DNA of 64,000 bases from Akebia trifoliata (lineage: Eukaryota > Streptophyta > Magnoliopsida > Ranunculales > Lardizabalaceae). Shown here one piece after another: positions 7,901 to 16,781 of the stretch. Where the stretch lies: NCBI GenBank assembly GCA_017979445.1, contig JADQWC010000487.1, positions 1 through 64,000 of the forward strand. The letters run 5' to 3'. Under the pieces are notes generated by a model, which was not told the origin of the DNA, made no database searches, and saw only the letters and a program-made list of their open reading frames with translations. The position numbers and the translations under genes are program-made. The stretch's first letter is position 1. Every line of letters begins with the position of its first letter.

Positions 7901-9828
7901 ATTCAATTATCCTATTATCTCGGATGGATCCTCTCAAGTATCTTTTTGAGAAACCGGCGTTAACAGGGAGAACCGCACGATGGTTACTGTTGCTATCAGA
8001 GTTTGACATCACGCATGTTACGCAGAAATCCATCAAGGGAAGAGCTGTAGCAGAATACTTGGCAGATCACCCTGTAGTAGAAGGAATAAGGCCTGTCGAT
8101 CAATTTCCAGATGAGAACATCTTGCATGTTAAGGAAGAACCGCAGAACCAAACATGGCAGTTATACTTTGATGGAGCGGCCAATCAAAATGGGTATGGAA
8201 TAGGGGCAGTCTTGGTATCTCCAGAAGGGTGTCATATTCCTATCGCTATTAAGTTAGCTTTCTCGAACACTAATAACACGGCTGAATATGAGGCGTGCAT
8301 CGCAGGGCTCGAAGCTGCTTTGAACCTGGGCATTACAGAAATTGAGGTTTTCGGGGATTCGGCCTTGGTCATACATCAGTCATTGGAAGAATGGAAGACT
8401 AGAGATGAAAAGTTGAAACCCTATCATGAGTATTTGCTAAACTTAGTCAGTAAGTTTAAAGCTATCCTGTTCCAACACCTGTCAAGGGAAGATAACAGAT
8501 TTGCTGACTCCTTAGCAACTTTATCTTCAATGATCCATTTGCCCCCTGGCATGGAATTGAGGCCAATCACGGTTGAAGTCAAAAATAAACCCGCATACTG
8601 CCATCAGATCAACATTGCTACTCGACTACCCGATGGAAAGCCATGGTACACAGACATAAAGAAAGTGTTGGAAAAACAAGAATTCCCGGAAGAAGCATCG
8701 AGGAAAGAACGACAGACCCTATTAAGATTAGCGTCTCAATTTATCCTGTGCGCAGGAAGCTTATACAAAAGGTCTTATGATGGGATTCACTTGTCGTGTG
8801 TTGATGAAGATCAAGCTGAACAGATAATGATTGAACTACATTCAGGAGAATGTGGCCCTCACATGAGTGGGAAAATGTTAGCCAAGAAGATTATGAGACA
8901 AGGATACTACTGGCCCACGATGGAAACAGATTGTCATCACATGGTCAAAACTTGTCATAAGTGCCAAATACATGCGAACTTGATACATGTGCCACCATCT
9001 CAATTAGTGGGTCTGACCTCACCATGGCCTTTCTCAGTTTGGGGAATTGACATTATTGGTAAAATATCACCTAAGGCATCGAACGGGCACGAATACATCC
9101 TGGTTGCCATCGATTATTTTACCAAATGGGTTGAAGCTGCCTCTTATGCTGTCCTCACTGCGTCTCGAGTTGCAAAGTTTATTCAAACGAACATCATTAG
9201 TCGATACGGAGTACCTTCAGAGTTGATATCCGATAATGGGTCGCACTTCAAAGCTGAGGTTATCAAATTGTGTTCAAAGTTTAAAATCTCACACCATAAA
9301 TCATCTCCTTACCGACCTCAGACTAACGGAGCAGTCGAAGCAGCTAATAAGAATATTAAGACTATCCTCAGGAAAATGTGCCAATCACATCGAGATTGGT
9401 CAGAAAAACTGCCATTTGCATTATGGGCATATCGAACCTCAATTCGATCCTCCACTGGAGCTACTCCCTACTCCTTAGTGTATGGCATGGAAGCAGTCTT
9501 GCCAGTTGAAATGGAGATTCCATCTCTCAGGATTTTGTTAGAAAGTCAGTTGTCAGAAGCAGATTGGGTTCGTCAACGGTATGAAGAGTTGAATTTGATC
9601 GAGGAAAAACGACTGAGAGCGTTGTATCACGTGCAAGCTTATCAAAGAAGAGTCGCCCGTGCGTTTGACAAGAAAATCAAGGCCCGTCACTTACAAGTCG
9701 GGGATTTAGTACTCAAAGAGAACAGGGCACCGATTTTTGATCCCCGGGGAAAGTTCAAACCAAATTGGGGAGGTCCGTTCATTCAAAGAAATATTACCAG
9801 GAAAAGCTGTCAGACTTCAAGATCATGA
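4930..9828 (+). CDS. pol: Element A pol polyprotein: protease, G-patch, RT, RNase H, archaeal-type RNase H, integrase
   Basis: The open frame has 1,632 codons; 4930 is simply where it is first counted (GTG), since in C gag and protease are one frame. Domains in residues of this frame: retropepsin near 80-175 with active site LIDNGSALNV (Asp94) and LLGRPWL; G-patch near 262-284 (KKMRFFPGMGLGRKQQGI); RT near 600-850 with Asp719 in MDGFSGYNQ and YVDD 781-784; Gypsy-type RNase H near 920-1040; a second RNase H near 1076-1200 with Asp1081, Glu1119, Asp1143, Asp1193; integrase with an HHCC finger near 1300-1345 and DDE residues Asp1374, Asp1435, Glu1470; then a C-terminal FKPNWGGPF module. Two bases are missing near 9780 relative to C. 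The last ~20 residues are thus altered; the family stop is at 9884-9886. Confidence 0.93.
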   Translation: MIKQLKKSGANISVWGLLMASTAHREAVLKALNTAQVSLDTSPDQLASIVGATYVENILSFSDSDLPKEGASHTKPLHITVDCNGMRVPLVLIDNGSALNVCPLKTATCLGFKAEDLKPTNQGVRAYDNTKRDVLGILHLRLSTGIAEFPVEFQVIDIQSSFNLLLGRPWLHQIKAIPSTLHQKVKFIKDGLVITLHGDAEIVGIINNTEAKDKPLLEIQPEQQGVELSGFEFEKVCSVQWDQAMKEYFPMENTYNCCMANIFKKMRFFPGMGLGRKQQGIKEAPLIKEAIGTFGLGYKPTKEDWAQYWKTKRDKAIAKRQRRTTDLIKMKPYRKTLNGYFVKEGEDFRYCGFPEPFIDHITGTRLPGFEIFFGMKRPEEEASIEVKEKKVEDWQLDLDSLNIDQLFIEDHSVLVLSVEKGIPNPQSVIKPAIGVLSNYHVISPVLHVKAGSVGPISPVQSDVPVESFISVESSKLVAESIVSRESVFPAESSESVKSAMSPVTPSLFNEMKEIFDYPERNNNSTNNLASEGESSDEEPPTEIIKLLKQEEERQAQPLIEEVEVINLGTKESPQEIRIGVTLSPDERKGIVDLLRKFKDVFAWSYEDMPGVSTDIVQHRIPLYPDARPIKQKLRRMKPEWALKIKEEVTKQINAGFLEVVEYPEWIANVVPVPKKDGKVRMCVDFRDLNKASPKDSFPLPHIDVLVDSTAGHALLSFMDGFSGYNQIKMDPRDMQKTSFITQWGTFCYKVMPFGLKNAGATYQRAATTLLHDMIHKEVEVYVDDMIVKSKERLGHVTALEKFLTRIQKYQLRLNPQKCVFGVTSGKLLGFVVSQRGIEVDPVKIKAIQEMPPPETEKQIRGFLGRIQYVSRFIAQLTNVCEPIFKLLKKNEPTVWNEQCQKAFDQVKEYLLNPPILVPPTPGEPLLLYLSVTEEAMGCMLAQYDKDTRKERAIYYISKKMLEYERKYSSLEKTCLALVWATQRLRHYMLSHSIILLSRMDPLKYLFEKPALTGRTARWLLLLSEFDITHVTQKSIKGRAVAEYLADHPVVEGIRPVDQFPDENILHVKEEPQNQTWQLYFDGAANQNGYGIGAVLVSPEGCHIPIAIKLAFSNTNNTAEYEACIAGLEAALNLGITEIEVFGDSALVIHQSLEEWKTRDEKLKPYHEYLLNLVSKFKAILFQHLSREDNRFADSLATLSSMIHLPPGMELRPITVEVKNKPAYCHQINIATRLPDGKPWYTDIKKVLEKQEFPEEASRKERQTLLRLASQFILCAGSLYKRSYDGIHLSCVDEDQAEQIMIELHSGECGPHMSGKMLAKKIMRQGYYWPTMETDCHHMVKTCHKCQIHANLIHVPPSQLVGLTSPWPFSVWGIDIIGKISPKASNGHEYILVAIDYFTKWVEAASYAVLTASRVAKFIQTNIISRYGVPSELISDNGSHFKAEVIKLCSKFKISHHKSSPYRPQTNGAVEAANKNIKTILRKMCQSHRDWSEKLPFALWAYRTSIRSSTGATPYSLVYGMEAVLPVEMEIPSLRILLESQLSEADWVRQRYEELNLIEEKRLRALYHVQAYQRRVARAFDKKIKARHLQVGDLVLKENRAPIFDPRGKFKPNWGGPFIQRNITRKSCQTSRS

Positions 9829-9886
9829 TGGAATCGAATTACCAGAACCAACCAACCTTGACCAAATCAAACGGTACTACATTTAA

Positions 9887-11338
9887 GGAGGCCATCTTTG
9901 GCGAATCAATTTCCTGCTACCCAGTTCATTATATCCTTTCTCAACCCTTTTGCAGCCTTTTCAAAAAAAAAAAAATTGTGCCTTTTTCTTTCTCAGCCCG
10001 ATCACCTAACCTAGGGGAGAGAAGTTCGAACTACGTTTTGGTCTGATCCCAAAATTCTGGGGTACGTAGGCAACCTGAGAAGTTACTTCAGGCCCGACCA
10101 CATCAATAAAAAAAATCTATTTCCCCACATAATAATAAATGAAAAAAAAAACTCAAAAGAAAAAGAAATTCAAAATGGGGAAGAAAATTCAAGAAAAAAG
10201 GAAAATAATTTAAAAGGAAATGCCACACAAGAGGCATTTGGGTTTTTGAGCCTCAAAATCCTTTTCTTTTTATACCCAGTCCCAAGCCTACCTATAAAAG
10301 TCCTCCTAAGTACCGTACGAGAAGTCAAGGAAGATAGCAAAGCATGATCAGACAGCAACTCCAGAAGTTCAGAAGAGAAGAAAAAGATAAAAAATGATGA
10401 AGCCTGCTAAGTTGAAAACCCGAAAAGGGCGACTTAGGCAAAAATTAAGGCAAGCTCGCAAGGTTGAAAATCTGAAAGGACAACTTTGGCAACAATTAGA
10501 GCAAAGAAAAAGAGAAGAGCTCGCTAGATCGAAAACCTGAAAAGGCGATCTAGGCAAAAGTTAGAGCAACAAAGAAAAACAGAAGAAAATCCCAAGCTGA
10601 GAGCGGTCCGAGCTGAAACATCAGAAGTCCGAATAATCAAGTTCAATACTTAGCTTAAACCAGGCATAGACTCAGAAGCCACAAGTATCTTGTCTACGAT
10701 CGATCTGAAAATGTTTACTACCCCAAGTGAACCAAGGGAGATAAGGGTGAATTCTATGATGAGTCTCGAAAGGAAATAATTTTGTACTCTTGAGCCTGAC
10801 TCAAAACCTTCAATAAAATTAATCAAAATTAAAAGTTGAGTCTTTATTGCGCTTGTGGTAATCAATTATTTCAAACCTTCATACAAGGGGCATTTTCTTT
10901 CTTTTTTAATGTAACTTTTCCCCCTTATACTAGGGGCATTTTTTTATGATGTGTTCAATTATTTTCAAGGCCATGGTCATTGTCAAACTAGGGGCATTTT
11001 GTCTTCGAGCAATGTTAATCCTAAAAAATAATAGGAACCCCAAAGTTAAGGTTACCCTCTTGATAACAGTTCTTTCGAAAAACTTTTGAGGTTCAAAAGA
11101 AATAAAAACTCAGGTTTTAAATTCATAAAACTTTTTGATAAATCCTTGAGGTTCAAACAAAAGCATATTGGATCTCACATAGGAGATATAACATTCTTTC
11201 GTTCTCCAGATTCTTTTCCAGATTCAATCATCAATCATTTCTCTTCCAGATTCATTATCTTCCAGATTTATTCGTTCTCCGATTCGTTCTAATCAGTTTT
11301 CTCCAAAATTCATTCATTCCTTTGCCAGTTTTGCTCAG
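9887..11338 (+). other. Element A 3' UTR, part 1 (between pol and the tandem array)
   Basis: Non-coding. It is conserved in B (14385-16781 reversed), C (21650-23090 reversed), D (part) and F (57626-58930). It contains a short A-run at 9962-9974, three diverged ~47-65-bp units at about 10405-10580, and four motifs of the form AGGGGCATTT or AGAGGCATTT at about 10227, 10886, 10931 and 10989. The last three share GGGGCAT with the real PPT. ORFs in this stretch are short and not conserved. Confidence 0.6.
10405..10580 (+). repeat. Three diverged short tandem units in element A 3' UTR
   Basis: Three units start near 10407, 10454 and 10519, each with the skeleton GCT(cG)..AG(tT)GAAAA.C(T)GAAAgG.CGAcCTaGGCAAAA.TTA. 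The same units occur reversed in B (15950-16220) and C (22370-22600), and in F (58140-58290). The pattern is old, since units within a copy differ more than orthologous units between copies. Confidence 0.6.
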
Positions 11339-12330
11339 TCTCCGCCAAGGGTTATCTTGGATTTTGTTCAGTCTCCGCCAAGGGTTATCTTGGATTTTGC
11401 TCAGTTGCCGCCAAGGGTTATCTTGGATTTTGCTCAGTTGCCGCCAAGGGTTATCTTGGATTTTGCTCAGTCGCCGCCAAGGGTTATCTTGGATTTTGCT
11501 CAGTTGCCGCCAAGGGTTATCTTGGATTTTGCTCAGTCTCCGCCAAGGGTTATCTTGGATTTGCTCAGTTGCCGCCAAGGGTTATCTTGGATTTTGCTCA
11601 GTCTCCGCCAAGGGTTATCTTGGATTTTGCTCAGTTGCCGCCAAGGGTTATCTTGGATTTTGCTCAGTCTCCGCCAAGGGTTATCTTGGATTTTGCTCAG
11701 TTGCCGCCAAGGGTTATCTTGGATTTTGCTCAGTTGCCGCCAAGGGTTATCTTGGATTTTGCTCAGTCTCCGCCAAGGGTTATCTTGGATTTTGCTCAGT
11801 TGCCGCCAAGGGTTATCTTGGATTTTGCTCAGTCTCCGCCAAGGGTTATCTTGGATTTTGCTCAGTTGCCGCCAAGGGTTATCTTGGATTTTGCTCAGTC
11901 GCCGCCAAGGGTTATCTTGGATTTTGCTCAGTCTCCGCCAAGGGTTATCTTGGATTTTGCTCAGTTGCCGCCAAGGGTTATCTTGGATTTTGCTCAGTCT
12001 CCGCCAAGGGTTATCTTGGATTTTGCTCAGTTGCCGCCAAGGGTTATCTTGGATTTTGCTCAGTTGCCGCCAAGGGTTATCTTGGATTTTGCTCAGTCTC
12101 CGCCAAGGGTTATCTTGGATTTTGCTCAGTTGCCGCCAAGGGTTATCTTGGATTTTGCTCAGTCTCCGCCAAGGGTTATCTTGGATTTTGCTCAGTTGCC
12201 GCCAAGGGTTATCTTGGATTTTGCTCAGTTTCCGCCAAGGATTATCTTGGATTTTGCTCAGATGCCGCCAAGGGTTATCTTGGATTTTGCTCAGTTATCG
12301 TCGAGGGTTTTCTCGAAATTTTACTCAAAT
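11339..12330 (+). repeat. 33-bp tandem array (about 30 copies) in element A 3' UTR
   Basis: Consensus units CCGCCAAGGGTTATCTTGG plus ATTTTGCTCAG plus a variable triplet (TTG, TCT or TCG), 33 bp each. Because 33 is a multiple of 3 and no frame contains a stop, long spurious ORFs arise in several frames. One unit near 11560 lacks a base, shifting these frames. Between 11602 and 12261 the triplets repeat as four blocks of five units (165 bp each). The last unit (12295 on) resembles the TCTCG-type unit of elements C and D. Variable 3' UTR arrays are known in Tat/Ogre elements and can seed satellite DNA. Confidence 0.93.
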
Positions 12331-12649
12331 TATGCCCAGTTTATGCTCAGTCTATGCTCAATTTATGCTCAGGTTTTACTCAATTTCACACAGTGCACAC
12401 ACTTGCACATTTGCACTTTTTAGTCAGGGAGAATTCTCTAAAATTCAAGGATCTGACACCGTCAGTGAGAGTTTGCGCTCAAGGACCTGACAACCTTTTA
12501 ATTCGGGGAGAGCTTTACCCTCAAGGATCCGAACACCTTGACAAATTGTTAAATCAGGCTGCAAAATGAACTGTCACTAGCTTTGGCATTCAGATATCGC
12601 ACTATCTACCAAAATAGATTTGCTATCTAGTTTGCTTCAACCCTCTGCC
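12331..12649 (+). other. Element A 3' UTR, part 2 (between array and PPT)
   Basis: Conserved non-coding stretch found at the same place in B, C, D and F. It contains TATGCTCAGT-like leftovers of the array at 12331-12375, a CACACAGTGCACACACTTGC region, then AAGGATCTGACAC and TTGCTATCTAGTTTGC motifs leading to the PPT. No gene seen. Confidence 0.6.
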
Positions 12650-12662
12650 AAAGAGGGGCATC
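12650..12662 (+). promoter_or_regulatory. Polypurine tract of element A
   Basis: AAAGAGGGGCATC lies directly before the 3' LTR start TGTAGACACC. The purine run AAAGAGGGG would prime plus-strand synthesis. The same sequence precedes the 3' LTRs of C (reversed, 20606-20618), D and F. Confidence 0.8.
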
Positions 12663-13776
12663 TGTAGACACCCCATTTTTGCATCCGCCTGATTAATCAA
12701 CTCGTCAACCCGATCGCAAGGATTCCCAATGATGGATGTGTATTCCATTGCTTTACTTTGTTACCAGATTTGTTTCAGAAATCCAGATGAGGTATCTCGA
12801 ATTGACAAAACCTTAGAAACCACGCTACGCTAGGAAAGTACGACCCCAGAAACATAGAAATCATCATCTTGCAGACCAAAAAGAAGCTTCACGATAAAAA
12901 TCACTAAAAATTACCAAAATACCCCTAACCTCAAAACAACCTTAGAGCCTACGTTACGCTTAGGAAACCTCTCTCAAACACATAAAAAACAAATCAAAAC
13001 CAAATAAATCATTTCACCAATTTTAACAGAATTTGACAAAATTACGAAAATGCCCCTCATAAAGTTCACAACCATTTCACACAAAAAATTCATAAATAAC
13101 AAAAACTAATATTTCCATTGAATTCCTTACGAAAAATCGATTCTAAAACATCCTGAACATTAAAAACCGACTTAAAACGTGAAAAGTCCTCTCCGGGGGC
13201 AAAACGGTAATTTCACAATTTTCATAATTAAAAAATTCGAAATTAATAAATAAAATATTAAATAATTAAATTTAAACATTAATGAAATTAATTTAAAATT
13301 TTGAACCTAAAAAATCGATTAATCGGACTCTCAGGCAAAATTGTTGAGGGTTCGTGGGATATTTCTTTAAGGACCCCTCCATTTGGGGGTCCAAAGAATT
13401 AAAGAAATAATGGAAGGGGGTTCTCCAAAATTAAAAGTAAATCAAGCAAGACTGAAGTCAAGGTATTAAAGTCAATCAAGTGAGACTGAAGTCAAAATTA
13501 AAGTCAATTAAGCAAGACTAAGTCAAGATATTAAAGTCAATCAATTAAGACTAAAGTCAAAACATTAAAAGTCAATCAAATAAGACCAAAAGTCATAATA
13601 GAATTATAATTGATTAATAACTCTATCTAATAGAGTTCTAACTTAAAAATAATTCTACCTAAAACAATTCTAATTAAAACACAATTCTACCTAAAACAAG
13701 TCAAATAAAACACAACTCTAATTAAAAGATCTCTAATTAAACACTAACTCTATCCAAATCAACCCCTAAAAACATC

Positions 13777-13785
13777 TATAAATAG
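13777..13785 (+). promoter_or_regulatory. TATA box in element A LTR
   Basis: TATAAATAG followed about 30 bp later by CCTATTTTCGTATCAAA, the probable start region of element RNA. The same TATAAATAG occurs in the solo LTR (18152), C (reversed 19478 and 34786), D (37969, 41293), E (46679) and F (52969, 61482). Confidence 0.7.
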
Positions 13786-14195
13786 AGGTGCTCACACCCT
13801 ATTTTCGTATCAAATTATAAACCCTAAGAGAAGTAGGTCTAGAAGCTCCCCTAGCCCCCATAAACCCTAGTTTTGGAGCCCCAACTCCTTAGCTAACATC
13901 CCTCCTTCAATTTTAGTCTAGAAAACACCCAAAAGCCTTCTAAAAACACCTCCAAATCCGCAACAAACTTGAAGAGTTCAGATTCAAAAACAAGGAGATA
14001 CCTTGCCTCGGAGATCCGAAGACAAATCCGGAAACAGAACATAGCAAGGGAGCACGGTACAAGGAGCTCTTTTGTCAGATCTGAGGGAGTAAAGTCCTTG
14101 CATCGGAAAGGTATTATTTTTTTATTTTCTATTTTTATCTAGGTTTTAGCAATGTAATTTACTTGGGAATTTAGTAGAGACCGGCTTTGGCCGGG

Positions 14196-14226
14196 CGGGG
14201 TTGGTGCCTAACACCTTCCAACCCCG
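14196..14226 (+). other. Conserved hairpin in LTR U5
   Basis: CGGGGTTGG and CCAACCCCG form a perfect 9-bp stem around a 13-base loop. It is present in every complete LTR in the window and decayed only in B's LTR. Conservation exceeds that of the surrounding AT-rich LTR. The role is unknown; RNA 3' processing or packaging is possible. Confidence 0.55.
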
Positions 14227-14384
14227 TAACTTGATCCCCGAATTCAGTTTTTTTTGGTTTTAGATTAGTTTTTATCCGTTTAGAGTCATTGATCGGTTCC
14301 TAGATCGTAATAACTAGGTGGCGACTCCCAAACCTCAAGGGTCAAAAGCGGGTCCGCGCACCCCGCGGATCGAGGGCGCTTTCA

Positions 14385-14660
14385 GTTGAAACAAACTAGA
14401 TAGCAAATCTATTTTGGTAGATAGTGCGATATCCGAATGCCAAAGCTAGTAACAGTTCATTTTGCAACCTGATTTACCAATTCGTTAGGATGTTTGGAAC
14501 CTTGAAGATAAAACTCTCCCCGAACTAAAAATTGTAAGGTCCTCAAGCACAAGCTTTCACTGACAGCGTTAGATCCTTGAATTTTAGAGAATTCTCCCTC
14601 ACTAAAAAGTACAAGTGTGAGTATGTGTACTGTGTGAAACTGAGTAAAAATTGAGCATAA
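14385..14660 (-). other. Element B 3' UTR end (part 2)
   Basis: Reverse of the conserved stretch between array and PPT (compare 12375-12640). It begins GTTGAAACAAACTAGATAGC at the junction with A's LTR; the last ~20 bases of B's interior, including its PPT, are not present here. Short ORFs in this stretch match no protein. Confidence 0.7.
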
Positions 14661-15060
14661 TCTGGGCATAAACTGAGCATAAAACTGAGCATAATTCTGA
14701 GAAAACCCTCAGCGGTATCTGAGTATAATTCTGAGAAAGCCCTCGGCGGCTACTGAGCATAATTCCAAGAAAGTCCTCGACGGCATCTAAGCAAAATCCA
14801 AGTTAACCCTCGACGACAACTAAGCAAAATCCAAGCTAATCCTTGGCGACAACTGAGCAAAATCCAAGATAACCCTTGGCGGCAACTGCGCAAAATCCAA
14901 GTTAATCCTTGGTAGCAATTGGGCAAAATCCAAGTTAACCCTTGACGGTAACTAAGCAAAGTCCAAGATAACTTTTGGCGGCAAGTGAACAAAATTCAAG
15001 TTAACCCTTGGCGGTATCTGAGCGTAATTCCGAAAAAACCCTTGACAGCATCTGACTGAG
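14661..15060 (-). repeat. Mixed 3' UTR tandem array of element B
   Basis: About 12 diverged units of 32-34 bp. Outer units are of the GAATTATGCTCAG kind (as in C and D) and inner units are of the GGATTTTGCTTAG kind (as in A). Both kinds thus occur in one array. Units differ strongly from each other, in keeping with B being the oldest copy. Confidence 0.75.
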
Positions 15061-16508
15061 TAAAACTGGGAAGGAATGAATGAATCTAAGAAAGAAAGAT
15101 TGAAAATGAATCTGAAAAAGAGTGATTGAATCTGTGAATGACTAGATCTGGAAAAGAATGATTGAAAATGAATCTGGAAATGAATGATTGAATCTGGGAG
15201 TAAATAGATCTAGGAAAGGATGATTGACTCTAGGAAAGAAAGAATGAAAATGAATCTGGAAAAAAATGATTGAATCTAGGAGTGAATAGATCTGCAAAAG
15301 AATGATTTAATCTGGGAAAGAAAAAATGCCTTATCTCCTATTCTAGGTGAAAGGGTATTAGTTAATCTCTGGGCACAACCAAATGTGAGATCATAAACGC
15401 TTCTGTTTGAACCTCAAGGTTTTTCAAAATTTTATGAATTTTAAATTCTTTTTAACCTCAAGGGTTTTCAAAAAAATGCTATCAAGAGGGTAATCTTAAA
15501 TTAGGGGTTCCCATTATCTTTTAGGATTAACATTGATCAGGCTTGAAATAAAAAATACGCCTAATTTGACAGGAAACATTGTATTGAACATATCTTGTAA
15601 AAAAACAAAAAATGCCCCTAGTATAAGGGAAAAACTACATATAAAGAAGAAAGAAAATGCCCATTGTATGAAGGTTTGAAATATTTGATTACCACAAGCG
15701 CAATAAAGAACCAACTTTTAATTTTGATTAATTTTATTGAATATTTTGAGTCAGGCTCAAGAGAACAAAATATTTCCTTTTGAGACTCATCATAGAATTC
15801 ACCCTTCTCCCCCTCAGTTCATTTGGGGATGCAAAATTTTTTAAATCGATCGTAGACAAGATACTTGTGTCTCCTGAGTCTGTGCCTGGTTTAAGTTAAG
15901 TATTGAACTTGATTATTCGAACTTTTGATGTTTTCGCTCGGACCGCTTTTAGCTTTTCAACTCGGTGGATATTTTCTTCTGTTTTTCTTTGTTGCTCTAA
16001 CTTTTGCCTAGATTGCCCTTTCAGGTTTTCAATCTAGCGAGCATACTCTAGCTTTTGCTTAGATCGCCTTTTTAGATTTTCAATCTAGCGAACTTAAATT
16101 CTTCTCTTCCTTTTATTGTTGCCAAAGCCGTTCTTTCGGATTTTCAGCCTTGCGAGCTTGCCTTAATTTTTGTCTAAGTTGCCCTTTCAAGTTTTCAATC
16201 TAGCAGGCTTTATTCTTTTTTGTTTTTCTTTTTCTTCTAAACTTCTAGAATTATTGTCTAGTCATGCTTTACTACCTTCCTTGACTTTTACACACGGTAC
16301 TTAGGAGGACTTTTATAGGTAGGCTTAGGACTGGGTATACAAAGAAAAGGAATTCTAAGGCTAAAAAACCCGAATGCCCCTTGTGTGGTATTTTCTCTTT
16401 TTCTTTGAATTTTCTTCCCCACTTTGACAATATTCTTTTTTTTTTTTGGATATTTTTTTGTGTAGGAAAATATATATATATATATATATATATATTTTTT
16501 TATTTTTT

Positions 16509-16544
<36 letters not shown>

Positions 16545-16781
16545 ATTTTATTTTTTATTTTTTTTTATGTGGTCGGGCCTGAAGTAATTTCTCAGGTTGT
16601 CTACGTACCCAAGAATTTTGGGATCAGACCAAAACATAGTTCGAATGTTTCCCTTCCCTAGGTTGGGTGATCAGGTTGAGAACGAAAAAAGTATTTTTCT
16701 TTTGAAAAAGTTGCAAAGGGGTTGAGAAATGATATATTGAACTAGATAATAAGATAATTTATTCGGCTAAAGATGGCCTCC
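15061..16781 (-). other. Element B 3' UTR, part 1
   Basis: Non-coding 3' UTR reversed. It contains degenerate AATGAATCTGGAAA-type repeats (15070-15320), the GGGGCAT motifs, the short units at 15950-16220, and a low-complexity stretch at 16434-16570: an (AT)n run at about 16470-16494 followed by T-rich (TTTTTA)n. Short ORFs here are simple-sequence artefacts. Confidence 0.65.

Larger units (their letters stand above)
1..14384 (+). mobile_element. Element A: Tat/Ogre-like Ty3/Gypsy LTR retrotransposon, autonomous type, 5' end outside window
   Basis: The order on the + strand is leader, ORF1, gag, pol, 3' UTR array, PPT and 3' LTR. The 5' LTR and PBS must lie left of base 1, because base 1 falls inside the leader tandem repeat that in copy F lies about 0.8 kb after the PBS. 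The base after the 3' LTR (14385, GTTGA) is the reversed internal 3' end of element B. A therefore seems to have inserted into B about 20 bp from B's own 3' LTR. All the lesions I can identify in A by comparison with copy C are 1-2 base deletions, and pol is open for 1,632 codons, so this is the least decayed autonomous-type copy. Family assignment rests on domain order and the second RNase H. The 5' boundary is unseen. Confidence 0.9.
12663..14384 (+). repeat. 3' LTR of element A (type 1)
   Basis: 1,722 bp, TGTAGACACC to GCTTTCA, with TG/CA ends. It follows the PPT. U3 carries a cluster of AGTCAA (reverse TTGACT) motifs at 13445-13600 and diverged AATTCTACCTAAAACA repeats at 13610-13760. A TATA box lies at 13777. 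Near the 3' end are a hairpin (14196-14226), a PBS-like TGGCGACTCC (14319-14328) and a GC-rich hairpin (14351-14371). Types 1 and 2 differ in the U3 block upstream of the TATA box. Confidence 0.95.

Noticed and set aside
11339..12330. Possible CRISPR array
   Set aside because: Direct tandem units with no unique spacers, in plant retrotransposon DNA.
11322..12569. Long ORFs of 284-415 codons with an 11-residue repeat
   Set aside because: They are products of a 33-bp tandem array without stops; several frames are open at once and a one-base deletion moves them. No start context or conservation in other copies.
16381..16661. ORFs rich in Phe, Ile and Tyr, looking like membrane segments
   Set aside because: Translation of an (AT)n and T-rich tract in B's 3' UTR.
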